DNA of 64,000 nucleotides from Bolinopsis microptera (Eukaryota > Ctenophora > Tentaculata > Lobata > Bolinopsidae), in the NCBI RefSeq assembly GCF_026151205.1, contig NC_087074.1, forward strand, positions 20,614,765 to 20,678,764, in the 5' to 3' direction. A program made the translations under genes and the position numbers. Positions 51,796 through 62,104 of the stretch are shown here, in pieces (within the stretch, counting starts at the first letter, position 1; every line of letters begins with the position of its first letter). Under the pieces are notes generated by a model. That model saw nothing but the letters and a program-made list of their open reading frames with translations. It was not told where the DNA came from and ran no database searches.

Positions 51796-54371
51796 TTCTG
51801 AACATAAGATCCCTTATTAAGAATATAGATCAACTACGTGATGATATTGAGACTTATGATAAGTATGATATATTGTGTTTTAACGAAACTAATTGCACTT
51901 TAGGGAAATTACCGAACGGAATAAACGACGTTACCTTAGATGGATTTCATGAACCATTTATCCAGGATCCAATTCGCCCATCTGGAAAAGGTGGGGGGCT
52001 AGCCACTTATGTACACAAACGTGTAGTCGATTATGATAAAATTGATATTTTCACTCCAAACCCTGAACCAACTAATACTAGTGGCGAATTTCAATTTATC
52101 AAGCTCCATCAGTGCAAAGGATACAACAGAACGAAAATAATTGGCAATGTTTACCGTTCTCCCGCTAGGAGACCTGAAGCGTTTCTAGAAATTTTCAAAA
52201 ATACGCTGCACAACCTAGGGAGACACACCCGTAAACATATGACGCTTCATGGAGATTTCAACCTTGATTTACTGAAGCACAGCAGCGACCAAGCATGTCA
52301 GAACATTATAGATATTGCGTCCTCTTACGGTTTTATTCAAATTGTATCACGCCCAACTCGCCTAACGGACCATAGTGCCACGCTTATTGACCACATCTAC
52401 ACAAACAATCTTGAGGATACAATAAGCTGTAACGTCTTAACGACAGATATGTCTGATCACTTAGCAATAGTCACTACAATAAATCTTGATAACACGCCAA
52501 CCAGCAGCTACCGCTCTGCGTCTAACTCACAAAATGTATCTCAAACTGAAACACGTAGATTTAACGACACCAACAATCAAAAATTCAGAGACTTAATTAC
52601 AGATGAAAGTTGGTCAGAAATTTTTAACAATACCAATGATGCCAACGAACAGTTCAATAATTTAAATACGGCTTATAATAAGATTTACGAGTCCGCCTAT
52701 CCCACAAAAAGACAAACACGAAGACAAAATGAACGTGTTAATCCGAAACCATGGATGCTACCCTGGCTCGAAGAAGCTATAGAACGTAAAAATGAGTCAT
52801 ATTATGATTTTGTTAAGGAACCATCTGATAGTAACCGCAGTAAATATGACCGTCTGAAGAAGTTTTGTAATAAACACATCGATAAAGCTAAAAACAAGCA
52901 CTTCAAAAAATTTTTTGAGCAAAACAAAGAAAATTCTAAGAAGCAGTGGCAAATGATAAACAGTCTTCTTAATAGGAAAAAATCTAAACCTACTTCAATT
53001 AAACTGACTGACGAAGACGGCTCAATCAGCACTCCGGCAGCTGTAGCAGAAAAATTTAACGATTACTTCTCAAACATCGCTCCTAAAATTAAGTCTGAAA
53101 TTAGTAGTAGGACCACTTTTGATCCTGGTGGAACCCATAGCACACTTCGCAAAGCCACTCCAAGTAGTATTTACTTAAAGCCAGTCACTGCCACAGAAAT
53201 TCAGGACGTCATAAACCTGCTTAAGAATAAAGCCACACTAGACACTAAAATTGAACCTCTAAAAATCGCTAACAGCTGTCCCAGTTTTACTAGTGTACTA
53301 GCCCACGTTGTCAACAGTTCTTTTGAACAGGGGATCTTTCCACAGGCTTTGAAAGAAGCGAAGGTGGTCCCAATTCACAAAGGTGGATCTAAATCTGACA
53401 TAAAAAATTACAGACCAATATCTCTTCTTGCTTCTTTCTCTAAAGTATTTGAAAAGCTAATGCATAACCGAGTTATAAGTTTTTTAGATAAATACAGCAT
53501 ACTATGTGAAAACCAATACGGTTTTCGCCCGGGTAGGTCTTGTGAACATGCTCTTCTCAACGCAAAAGACACCATTCTTAATTCAATGTCTAAAAAGCAG
53601 GTAACTTTACTTCTTTTAATCGATTTCAGCAAAGCTTTCGACCTTGTGGATCATTCCATACTCTTGCGCAAGCTGGACCATTACGGCATAAGGGGTCAAG
53701 CCTTAAACTGGTTTAAGTCATATCTCACTAACAGGAAACAGTTTGTATCAATTGGCTCGTCAAAATCTTCAACCAACCAAATTTTATACGGCGTGCCTCA
53801 AGGGTCAATATTAGGACCTTTACTTTTTATAATCTACATAAACGACCTGCCTCAAATATCAGATATAGCCAATTTCATTATGTACGCAGATGATGCCAAC
53901 ATCTTCCTGATAGGAGAAAATCTTAATGAAGTTTACGATAAAACAGTACACAATATCATTGTAAAGAACGCACTCATTTTAATGCATAAATTGAAAAACT
54001 TTCCTCATCTAGTACCATTGTCTCTCAAGAAAACAATTCCCAAAAGCGCACCATTATTTAATACTAACCTGGATTCTATTCTCACTACACAATGGTCAGA
54101 AAAGTATGGTCAACACCCTTACAACAACTCAGTATTTTTTAAAGGTCCATTATTAGCAATAAACCGATATAATGTTGCAGCAACTTCCCCGCCTAGTCTA
54201 TTTAACCTGAACATTTACAAAACTTGTATAAAAACTATGCTCATCGATCAGCAAAATGAAAACATCGAAGACGATTGGCCTAATTTCATGTTATATTGTA
54301 TAACAGGACTAAGAAAATCAAAGCGTAACATAAACCAAAATGCCGATAATAACCTTGTCTCTACATCTTAG
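51795..54371 (+). CDS. LINE endonuclease and reverse transcriptase polyprotein, deleted
   Basis: From 51795 the frame reads LLNIRSL, the usual start of an apurinic-type endonuclease; the first ATG is 51873. Counting from that ATG, endonuclease motifs are DILCFNET (before or at residue 1), HGDFNLD (about 126) and SDHLAIVT (about 193). RT motifs are NYRPISLLAS (about 512), DFSKAFD (about 582), GVPQGSILGPLL (about 640) and YADD (about 670). After LNEVY the frame jumps to VHNIIVKNALILMHKL, a C-terminal block. About 150 to 200 residues of the RT thumb are missing by an in-frame deletion. No stops otherwise. Confidence 0.9.
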   Translation, partial: LLNIRSLIKNIDQLRDDIETYDKYDILCFNETNCTLGKLPNGINDVTLDGFHEPFIQDPIRPSGKGGGLATYVHKRVVDYDKIDIFTPNPEPTNTSGEFQFIKLHQCKGYNRTKIIGNVYRSPARRPEAFLEIFKNTLHNLGRHTRKHMTLHGDFNLDLLKHSSDQACQNIIDIASSYGFIQIVSRPTRLTDHSATLIDHIYTNNLEDTISCNVLTTDMSDHLAIVTTINLDNTPTSSYRSASNSQNVSQTETRRFNDTNNQKFRDLITDESWSEIFNNTNDANEQFNNLNTAYNKIYESAYPTKRQTRRQNERVNPKPWMLPWLEEAIERKNESYYDFVKEPSDSNRSKYDRLKKFCNKHIDKAKNKHFKKFFEQNKENSKKQWQMINSLLNRKKSKPTSIKLTDEDGSISTPAAVAEKFNDYFSNIAPKIKSEISSRTTFDPGGTHSTLRKATPSSIYLKPVTATEIQDVINLLKNKATLDTKIEPLKIANSCPSFTSVLAHVVNSSFEQGIFPQALKEAKVVPIHKGGSKSDIKNYRPISLLASFSKVFEKLMHNRVISFLDKYSILCENQYGFRPGRSCEHALLNAKDTILNSMSKKQVTLLLLIDFSKAFDLVDHSILLRKLDHYGIRGQALNWFKSYLTNRKQFVSIGSSKSSTNQILYGVPQGSILGPLLFIIYINDLPQISDIANFIMYADDANIFLIGENLNEVYDKTVHNIIVKNALILMHKLKNFPHLVPLSLKKTIPKSAPLFNTNLDSILTTQWSEKYGQHPYNNSVFFKGPLLAINRYNVAATSPPSLFNLNIYKTCIKTMLIDQQNENIEDDWPNFMLYCITGLRKSKRNINQNADNNLVSTS

Positions 54372-54747
54372 ATTATATGCACACACTTATGCATCACTCA
54401 ATAAACGTCGCATATCTCATCAATTACACTGCCAACATAGGACATTCTTTTTTATCGCCGCGATTTCAAATCAAGTTACAAATTCTACAAATTTGAAGTG
54501 CTCAGTCTTGTTTTACTTTTCTTATCTTTACCTATTAACCATTGGAAAATAAAACTTTAAGCTATAAACCTTCATTGCATACTTTACCGGTAGAGTCTAA
54601 ATTGAATAGTTTGAGATTTCCTTTACATTTTATATTTATGCATGTGCCCCACGGGGATGAATTTCTTATTACCATTGATATTATATATACTTTTTTGAGT
54701 AAACATTGGCTGGTACCACGGGCCAGTCCCCAACAAAAAAAAAAAAA
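54372..54747 (+). other. LINE 3' untranslated region and A-tail
   Basis: AT-rich, ending CCAGTCCCCAAC then about 14 A. The tail joins directly to a 50-bp satellite unit. Confidence 0.75.
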
Positions 54748-54866
54748 AGCAGTTTCTCTTGAACCTCCCACCAGAATCCACATGTACACAACCTACTAAC
54801 AGTTTCTCTTGAACCTCCCACCAGAATCCACATGTACACAACCTACTAACAGTTTCTCTTGAACCG
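54748..54866 (+). repeat. 50-bp satellite, part right of the LINE
   Basis: About 2.3 copies of the same unit as 47430-48664, starting in the middle of a unit (GCAGTTTCTC). Confidence 0.95.
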
Positions 54867-55183
54867 GAAGGTGTTCCTCTCGGCTCTCATGCTGGTGCTG
54901 AAAAATGCAACGACAAAGTTCCAATCATGAGAGTTAAAGTTTGTTTTTGGATGATTCGTCATATTCTTGCCAGACTTAATCCACATTTTTTTCCGGGTCA
55001 GGTTGGTCGAGAAAAATTACAATACAAAACTTACACGCGAAACTTTCTCTTTTCAAAGCATAACTTACGTTAATGCGAATGTGGTCCAAGAAGTTCAAAT
55101 CCTCTTCGCGTGGCGGTTCTCTAGTATCTATTATGTGAAAGTGAAAGTGAAAGTGAAAGTATCTATTATGACAACTATTTCAG
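54867..55183. other. Intron before E50
   Basis: The E50 frame is open back to 54967, but without an acceptor or domain. GTGAAA repeats at 55134-55160 recur after E51 (56209-56228). Confidence 0.5.
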
Positions 55184-55413
55184 GTTCCCTTAACATTTCC
55201 TCATCCTACTTATGGCAACTACGGAAAGAAGAGGATGCGGGAAGAAAAAGTGTCGAATGTCCGGTCTGTTTCAAAATATTCAGCAAGAAAAGTAACTTGA
55301 AGCAGCATCTACGATCAGTACATCAGAAACTTCGGCCCTTCAAATGCGTGACTTGTGGAAGAACGTTTACTCAGATGAGGGATATGAAGGAGCACGCTAA
55401 GCGGATTCACTAG
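55184..55413 (+). CDS. E50: two-finger terminal exon, distal subfamily
   Basis: Acceptor ACAACTATTTCAG ends at 55183; TAG at 55411-55413; 75 codons. A lead of 24 residues, then finger 1: CPVCFKIFSKKSNLKQH then LRSVH, linker QKLRPFK. Finger 2: CVTCGRTFTQMRDMKEH then AKRIH. Both fingers are full C2H2 with Leu or Met at helix position 4. The stop is read from the first unit of a TAGGTTACTAGAACTGGTTAC satellite. Confidence 0.87.
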
Positions 55414-55545
55414 GTTACTAGAACTGGTTACTAGGTTACTAGAACTGGTTACTAGGTTACTAGAACTGGTTACTAGGTTACTAGAACTGGTTACTAGGTT
55501 ACTAGAACTGGTTACTAGGTTACTAGAACTGGTTACTAGGTTACT
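55411..55545 (+). repeat. 21-bp satellite at the E50 stop
   Basis: About six copies of TAGGTTACTAGAACTGGTTAC, beginning exactly with the TAG stop. Confidence 0.93.
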
Positions 55546-55660
55546 ATGTGTGACTTGTGGGAGAACGTTTACTCAGATGATTGTTTACTTGATGAAGGAG
55601 CACGCTCAGATAAGGGATATGAAGGAGCACGCTAAGCGGATTCATCACCGTGCTTCCTGA
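55546..55660 (+). pseudogene. Duplicate of the second finger of E50
   Basis: TGTGACTTGTGGGAGAACGT onward repeats E50 finger 2, then GATATGAAGGAGCACGCTAA and a later stop (HRAS). It has an internal rearranged duplication of GAAGGAGCACGCT. As at E34 and E21, the satellite is bracketed by two copies of the exon end. Confidence 0.8.
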
Positions 55661-56003
55661 TTCTGGATTGTTTATTTGAAATTCTTTAGATGAAGGGGAT
55701 GTACTGCATTTATTGGATTTATTTAGTGATTGTATGAGTATATTTAACTTACGATTTTATTAATTATGAAATGGTGGCATCCTTTTTCGTTATATTCGAA
55801 TACAAAGCCAGAAAATTTAATACAGAACTAATTATTAAATATTTGTGTTTTTGTTATTAATGATGTTAAATTTATTTTCCAAATAACGACCTTAATTTCA
55901 ACACTTTACATTTATTTTAAATGAGAGATTTTTTATTTGAAAGTCAAAAACGCTCACCCAGGTTACATTAAAAAAATTGAATTATAAAAAAACGGTATTA
56001 CAG

Positions 56004-56212
56004 GTTACGAATACATCTGCCATTTCTGCAACAAGCAGTTCAGCAAGAGAGCCACCCTGACACGACACGTGACCACCATACATTTCCAAGTGAAGCCATT
56101 CCAGTGTCACATGTGCAAACGGTCCTTTTCACAGAAAACATGTCTGAAGATCCACCTGGAGAGCGCCGAGAAGAGGGGATCGTGTTTTATTAAAAATCAG
56201 TTTCGGAAGTGA
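56004..56212 (+). CDS. E51: two-finger terminal exon
   Basis: Acceptor CGGTATTACAG ends at 56003; TGA at 56210-56212; 68 codons. Finger 1 starts at residue 5: CHFCNKQFSKRATLTRH then VTTIH, linker FQVKPFQ. Finger 2: CHMCKRSFSQKTCLKIH then LESAEKRGSC, where the second His is replaced by a distant Cys in a fixed S-x-x-R-G-x-C motif. This motif marks E51 to E57. The stop overlaps GTGAAA repeats. Confidence 0.87.
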
Positions 56213-56440
56213 AAGTGAAAGTGAAAGGCTTTATGTGAAGTAAATGTTTCGTGTTATCAGCTATTTTATTTAGACGACTGTATGTGTCTTTTATTAACAG
56301 ACCATTTAAAAGTAACTTTAATGGACACTTATCTAATTATTTTAATAATTTACTGCAAAGCTCCCTGAAAAACTGTTCATGTAATTCGTATACTCGTGGA
56401 AAGTTATGACTATCAAATCTCAATTAATTGTATCAACCAG

Positions 56441-56673
56441 GACTCATCTGCTATGTCTGCAAACAAGAGTTCTCGCAGAAAGGAAACCTTAACCGACATA
56501 TCAGAACAATCCATCATCAGATCAAAAAGTTTCAATGTGACAGATGCAAGCGAACGTTTTCGCAGAAAACCTGCCTTAAAATCCATTTGGAGAGTGCAGA
56601 AAAACGGGGATCATGCTATCCTGGTTGGATTGGTAATGCTTACGAAACTAGTGGAAATAACAAACAATTGTGA
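56441..56673 (+). CDS. E52: two-finger terminal exon
   Basis: Acceptor TGTATCAACCAG ends at 56440; TGA at 56671-56673; 76 codons. Finger 1 starts at residue 3: CYVCKQEFSQKGNLNRH then IRTIH, linker HQIKKFQ. Finger 2: CDRCKRTFSQKTCLKIH then LESAEKRGSC, nearly the same as E51. Tail of 15 residues. The finger 1 helix Q-K-G-N-L-N-R matches the QGNLxR type that in other proteins reads GAA. Confidence 0.88.
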
Positions 56674-56877
56674 CATTAGCGAACTGCATTTAACCAGTGT
56701 ACTTTATGCTGTATTTTCATGACACTGTCAAATATTCACAGCATCACTTATAATGATGTATAAATTCTAGCATTTGTAACACGCTTAATCCATTCAAGCG
56801 AGACTTATTTAATGCACTATTATATCAGTTCACAATTTATGGACAACTGTTGGTTATTGAAGTCGAAAATTAAGCTA

Positions 56878-57115
56878 CCTTACTCGGGAATATTATAGCG
56901 GGTTAATTTATGACTGGGAAAATTAATGACCGGGAAAAATATGGCGGAATGTTCCAAAACCCACCAAGCATCAAAATGTATTACTATTAGTTTACCTTAC
57001 TCGGGAATCTTATAGCGGGTTAATTTATGACTGGGAAAATCAATGACCGGGAAAAATATGGCGGAAATATCCAAAACCCACCACGTTATCCCAGTCATAA
57101 TATTCCCGAGTAAGG
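56878..57115. mobile_element. MITE with TA target duplication (Tc1/mariner-like)
   Basis: Starts CCTTACTCGGGAATATTAT (from 56878) and ends with its complement (to 57115), flanked by TA on both sides. The left arm with GCGGGTTAATTTATGACTGG is present twice (56878 and about 56995), so the element carries an internal duplication or two copies sharing one right end. Confidence 0.7.
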
Positions 57116-57339
57116 TAGATAAAGTCACCTTTATTATCGCCCAAGCAACCAATGTTTTTTAGTATATTTACTTTTAATAATCTGCACTAGTCTGGCAAAT
57201 TAAAATAACAATGCGGTGATGTTTGTTGACTATATATTATTTTATGTAATTTTAACAATAAATATTTCTTATTTTTATCTATATCCAATCGCCCAGATTT
57301 TATTTGTAAACACTGTCATCACACGTTCAATTAGATGTT

Positions 57340-58062
57340 CAGCCTAGACATCCACATTTCAACTATTCAGACTAGACAGCCACATTTCAACTATTCAGAC
57401 TAGACAGCCACATTTCAACTAATCAGCCTAGACAGCCACATTTCAACTATTCAGACTAGACAGCCACATTTCAACTAATCAGCCTAGACAGCCACATTTC
57501 AACTATTCAGCCTAGACAGCCACATTTCAACTATTCAGACTAAACAACCACATTTCAACTATTCAGACTAGACAGCCACATTTCAACTATTCAGCCTAGA
57601 CATCCAAATTTCAACTATTCAGACTAGACAGCCACATTTCAACTATTCTGGTACACAGCCACATTTCAACTATTCTGGTACACAGCCACATTTCAACTAT
57701 TCTGGTACACAGCCACATTTCAACTATTCTGGTACACAGCCACATTTCAACTATTCTGGTACACAGCCACATTTCAACTATACTGGTACACAGCCACATT
57801 TCAACTATACTGGTAGGTACACAGCCACATTTCAACTATTCTGGTACACAGCCACATTTCAACTAGTCTGGTACACAGCCACATTTCAACTAGTCTGGTA
57901 CACAGTCACATTTCAACTAGTCTGGTACACAGCCACATTTCAACTATTCTGGTACACAGCCACATTTCAACTAGTCTGGTACACAGCCACATTTCAACTA
58001 GTCTGGTACACAGCCACATTTCAACTATTCTGGTACACAGTCACATTTCAACTATTTATTTC
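57340..58062 (+). repeat. 27- to 28-bp CAGCCACATTTCAACTATT satellite
   Basis: About 26 copies. The left part has ...CAGACTAGACAGCC (28 bp), the right part ...CTGGTACACAGCC (27 bp), so two successive expansions. On the minus strand part of it is open by chance. Confidence 0.93.
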
Positions 58063-58184
58063 GGAATACGGGTCTGATTTTAGTAATATTTTCATTTCTA
58101 TTTGTGATGGTGATAACAAGTGATACGATAACGTACTAACAGTAGTAAATTGTAAAAGAAGTGGACGGTTACGATGTTTCATAT

Positions 58185-58268
58185 CACGTGGTGCGCTTTC
58201 GTGTCACGTGGTATAGACTCGGCGTATGCTATTGGTGGCACGTGGTACGCACGTGACGCGCCCACGTG
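58185..58268. promoter_or_regulatory. Cluster of five E-box palindromes in a CpG-rich patch
   Basis: CACGTG at 58185, 58205, 58239, 58250 and 58263 within 84 bases, with many CG dinucleotides (GACGCGCCCACGTGATCGCGCG) in otherwise AT-rich DNA. It could be a regulatory element bound by bHLH factors, an internal promoter or an insulator; function is inference. Confidence 0.5.
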
Positions 58269-58777
58269 ATCGCGCGTCTAACTGTTCTACTATTATCGAG
58301 TTCTAATCAGCAGTATCATTGATTATTGTAAGTCGGAGAATTGAATGATAAACATCAGTTACGACTAAAAAGCGGGCCGGGTTTATACAAATTTCCGGGG
58401 CGGGATGATATCACCTTGAGATGTTTATCTAACAGCGGGCCGGGCTGAGTGATAATATGATCCCGCGTCGAAATCCCGGAGATATTTATAGTAGTGTAAC
58501 CATGGTAACTAGTAGTAACAAGTAGTAACCGAGTGTTGGAACTGTAAACTTGCTGCCACTTAGCAAAAAATGCGTACTATTACTCGGCTTAGAGTGTTGC
58601 TTATCAAATGTAAAAGAATTAAGAAATGCTGACGAGCCATTAAGGTTATGTTCAGTATAAAAATTACCGTTTTGATCGGTTCTTATTAAAAAAGTTAAAA
58701 CATAGTCATAGTCAGTCCACTAAGAAGATGAATGACATTAAATAATTAAATGTACTTACACAAACTTAATAACCCAG

Positions 58778-58983
58778 GTCATGTTTGCCTGCGCTGCAAC
58801 CAAAAGTTCAGTCACCGAGGAAATCTGAGACGGCACATTTCTACGATTCACCACCAAGTGAAGCCATTCCAATGTGTCACGTGTCAGCGAAGCTTTTCTC
58901 AGAAACAAGCTCTCAACATTCACCTGAAAAATTCCGAACGAAGGGGCTGGTGTTTCATTCCGGATTCTTACCGTGACTTTTAA
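58778..58983 (+). CDS. E53: two-finger terminal exon
   Basis: Acceptor TTAATAACCCAG ends at 58777; TAA at 58981-58983; 67 codons. Finger 1: CLRCNQKFSHRGNLRRH then ISTIH, linker HQVKPFQ. Finger 2: CVTCQRSFSQKQALNIH then LKNSERRGWC. Same subfamily as E51 and E52. Confidence 0.88.
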
Positions 58984-59324
58984 ACAGATTGGAATTTGTT
59001 ACGACAAAAACGTTTCGTATGAAAAGCAGATTTGAGTAGTGTTTGGCAACGTAAATTATTGAAAACAAGGCATACTTATCTGATTCAATTTCATCAAATT
59101 TGAGAAATTTGACTAAAATGTTAATTTGTTAATCAAGTGTTGGCTAAAAAGAGCGAAGTTATTAGTACACTATATGCTTGGTGTAGCTTGTTGGGATAGT
59201 ATAGGAATTCTGGTTCCTATAGTTGGGAATGAGGTAGTTGTCTGTTCACAGATCGCCCTCTAAAACTTACAAGGAAATATTTCCTGTAGATCCTTGGTAT
59301 ATAAGCAACATTTGACAGAGCATT

Positions 59325-59470
59325 GTGTGGAGTGAGCTATGTGCCTATCCTTGGAGAAACCGGCGAATGTCCTTGCTGTACGGCAGTGTTAAACAAGGAA
59401 CTGAAACCGAGGGGTTCCGTTCAGGCCCTTCACACTTTGTTTCTGTCTAGTTCTAATGTACCGTCACAAT
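59325..59470 (+). repeat. Dispersed repeat, copy 2
   Basis: Contains GTGTGGAGTGAGCTATGTGC, GTCCTTGCTGTACGGCAG and GTTAAACAAGGAACTGAAAC in the same order as the minus strand of 23.7-23.9 kb. Confidence 0.6.
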
Positions 59471-59621
59471 AGTGACTTAAATGTATGATGAACGGGACTG
59501 AATTTTATCAGATGGTGCCAAATTATTCAACAAAAATAGGAATGACACTATCGGTTGCTTTAAGTTTAAAGTCCAGTTATAAACTACTAAAAAGTTTCCA
59601 ACTGTTAATTCCACCACCTAG

Positions 59622-60055
59622 GTGTCGAAGTCGAGCTCATTTGTCAGCACTGCGAAAAAAAGTTCTCCCAAAAGGGAAACCTAAAGCGACACGTAATAAC
59701 AGTAGTGTAACCATGGTAACTAGTAGTAACTAGTAGTAACAGAGGACAGCTCTACAACAGCACAATAACAGTAGTGTAACCATGGTAACTAGTAGTAACT
59801 AGTAGTAACCGATGTGAGCGCTGCTTTACCCAGAGGACAGCTCTACAACAGCACAATAACAGTAGTGTAACCATGGTAACTAGTAGTAACTAGTAGTAAC
59901 AGAGGACAGCTCTACAACAGCACATCTCTAACGTTCACCACAACATCAAGCCTTTCCAGTGTACGCGGTGCAAGCAGTGGTTTTCTAGGAAGACCGGCCT
60001 GAAGTCTCATTTGGAACGATTTGATAGAGCTGGATCTTGCTATATTAGAAATTAG
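59622..60055 (+). pseudogene. E54: exon cut apart by satellite insertions
   Basis: Acceptor CCACCACCTAG ends at 59621; phase 1 reads CQHCEKKFSQKGNLKRH then VITVV and stops. Three blocks with GTAACCATGGTAACTAGTAG interrupt the rest. One isolated fragment is CERCFTQRTALQQHN. The last part is complete: QRTALQQHISNVHHNIK, then CTRCKQWFSRKTGLKSH and LERFDRAGSC, ending at TAG 60053-60055. As it stands it codes for one finger only. Confidence 0.8.
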
Positions 60056-60278
60056 TACATGTAATTTGATTAGAATATGAGATGATTATTATATAATGGG
60101 ATATGTGATTATATTTTAAACATTCTTAACGGCGATTTTAAACCATGATATGCTGTTCTCAATATTGGTCTTTTATGTACGGTGATAGGCGAATTTTATA
60201 AGCCCGTTAAATTTATCAGCACAAAGAAACACTCTTCCACTACTCCTTACGCAAAAAAACATTTAGCCGAGGAACTAG

Positions 60279-61138
60279 TAGTGTAACTATGGTAACTAGT
60301 AGTGTAACTATGGTAACTAGTAATGTAACTATGGTAACTAGTAGTGTAACTATGGTAACTAGTAGTGTAACCATGGTAACTAGTAGTGTAACTATGGTAA
60401 CTAGTAGTGTAACTATGGTAACTAGAAGTGTAACTATGGTAACTAGAAGTGTAACTATGGTAACTAGTTGTGTAACTATGGTAACTAGTTGTGTAACTAT
60501 GGTAACTAGTAGTGTAACTATGGTAACTAGTAGTGTAACTATGGTAACTAGTAGTGTAACTATGGTAACTAGTAGTGTAACTATGGTAACTAGTAGTGTA
60601 ACTATGGTAACTAGAAGTGTAACTATGGTAACTAGTTGTGTAACTATGGTAACTAGTAGTGTAACTATGGTAACTAGTAGTGTAACTATGGTAACTAGTA
60701 GTGTAACTATGGTAACTAGTTGTGTAACTATGGTAACTAGTAGTGTAACTATGGTAACTAGTTGTGTAACTATGGTAACTAGTTGTGTAACTATGGTAAC
60801 TAGTTGTGTAACTATGGTAACTAGTAGTGTAACTATGGTAACTAGTAGTGTAACTATGGTAGCTAGTAGTGTAACTATGGTAGCTAGTAGTGTAATTATG
60901 GTAACTAGTAGTGTAACTATGGTAACTAGTAGTGTACCTATGGTAACTAGTAGTGTAACTATGGTAACTAGTAGTGTAACTATGGTAACTAGTAGTGTAA
61001 CTATGGTAACTAGTAGTGTAACTATGGCAACTAGTAGTGTAACTATGGTAACTAGTAGTGTAACTATGGTAACTAGTAGTGTAACTATGGTAACTAGTAG
61101 TGTAACTATGGTAACTAGTAGTGTAACTATGGTAACTC
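60279..61138 (+). repeat. 21-bp GTAACTATGGTAACTAGTAGT satellite before E55
   Basis: About 41 copies with sparse variants (AGAAGT, AGTTGT, GTAGCTAG). The period is a multiple of three and lacks stops in two phases, so long repetitive frames exist on both strands. It ends 4 bases before the first base of E55. Confidence 0.95.
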
Positions 61139-61142
61139 GCAG

Positions 61143-61342
61143 GTATCTGCCGTTTTTGCAACAAGAGTTTCAGCCGGGGATGGAACATGAACCAACACAT
61201 CTCAACCATCCACCACAAGGTCAAACGGTTCCTGTGTCACAGGTGCGGGCGGAACTTTACTCGCAAGAATAGTCTGACTAACCACCTGAAGAGGTCCCTG
61301 CAGGACGGGAAATGTTTCGCTAGAAATGATTCGCATCGTTAA
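61143..61342 (+). CDS. E55: two-finger terminal exon without a normal pyrimidine tract
   Basis: Acceptor GGTAACTCGCAG ends at 61142; TAA at 61340-61342; 65 codons in phase 1. Finger 1 starts at residue 2: CRFCNKSFSRGWNMNQH then ISTIH, linker HKVKRFL. Finger 2: CHRCGRNFTRKNSLTNH then LKRSLQDGKC. The satellite reaches the acceptor, so splicing here must work without a pyrimidine run or has failed. Confidence 0.8.
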
Positions 61343-61786
61343 GTGTTTAGATTTTAGTCAAGACAAATTAAAGCAAATTAATGGCAAATGAAGCATTTAA
61401 TTTTGTCTGACGGTTAATTGGATAAATTCAATCTTTTAATTTATTGTCAAGACAAAACTGTGGTTAGTTAAATCGATGTTTAAATATTTCGATTGGGTTC
61501 GCAGACTTTTATTCTGTTCACCCTTTATTTTAAAACTGAGAGGGGTTTTAATTCAATTTAAATTTTGACTATAATATAAAATTAATGGTGCGACTTGTAT
61601 CACAGTATTAACTATTACTTTAATTTTAGATCTCTATTCTGCTACATTCATGTTAAAATGTCGTAATAATTTACGACATTTCGTGACTACTATACAGTAC
61701 AACATGCATAGCATCAACTGTCGCTGGCGCAACTTGAGTCACTAGTTGCACACATTCAATTTTAAATGCTTAAAATCTGATAATTA
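61343..61786. other. Intron downstream of E55
   Basis: AT-rich; no repeats seen. Confidence 0.45.
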
Positions 61787-62029
61787 TTGGAGCAGTTCAA
61801 TAATTGCATCCGAGATCACAGTCTTGTGCACATATCTGAGAGTCGTCAAACACAAAGATTTTGCAACAAAGGAGATTTCAATGACCACATAATATTTTCT
61901 TTTTATCATAGAGTATCAGTAATAACCCCTAAACATACCACATGTGACGGCGATCGTCTTGTAGAAAAAATTGCCAGATTCAATTATATCGGGCTGAGAA
62001 GAAAGGGCCATCTCTCATTAGACATTTGA
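61787..62029 (+). pseudogene. Possible decayed exon
   Basis: An 80-codon frame contains RFCNKGDFNDHI and a late RRKGHLSLDI, faintly like the CNKxFSxKGNLNxHI pattern of the neighbours. No acceptor in phase and no complete finger. It may be chance. Confidence 0.25.
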
Positions 62030-62104
62030 ATAGCAAAATATTTGAATAGATTATGCTAGCTTACAAAACAAAACCCTGGAGCAGATTAGAGGGCTGAGGT
62101 GCTA

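Larger units (their letters stand above)
48665..54747 (+). mobile_element. Non-LTR retrotransposon (CR1/L2/jockey type) inserted in a satellite
   Basis: The 50-bp satellite ends in CTACTAGCA at 48664 and resumes with GCAGTTTCTC after an A-run at 54734-54747, implying a short duplication of about (A)GCA. In between are a leader of about 410 bases, an N-terminal PHD-like coding part, an endonuclease plus reverse transcriptase part, and an untranslated 3' end with an A-tail. It is split by a TIR element and has an internal deletion, so it cannot move itself. Confidence 0.9.

Noticed and set aside
57611-57835. Repeat protein EMWLCTRIV on the minus strand
   Set aside because: Satellite shadow.
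60247-61224. 325-codon minus-strand frame with repeated SYHSYTT
   Set aside because: Pure satellite read on the other strand; period divisible by three and no stops in the unit. No gene signals.
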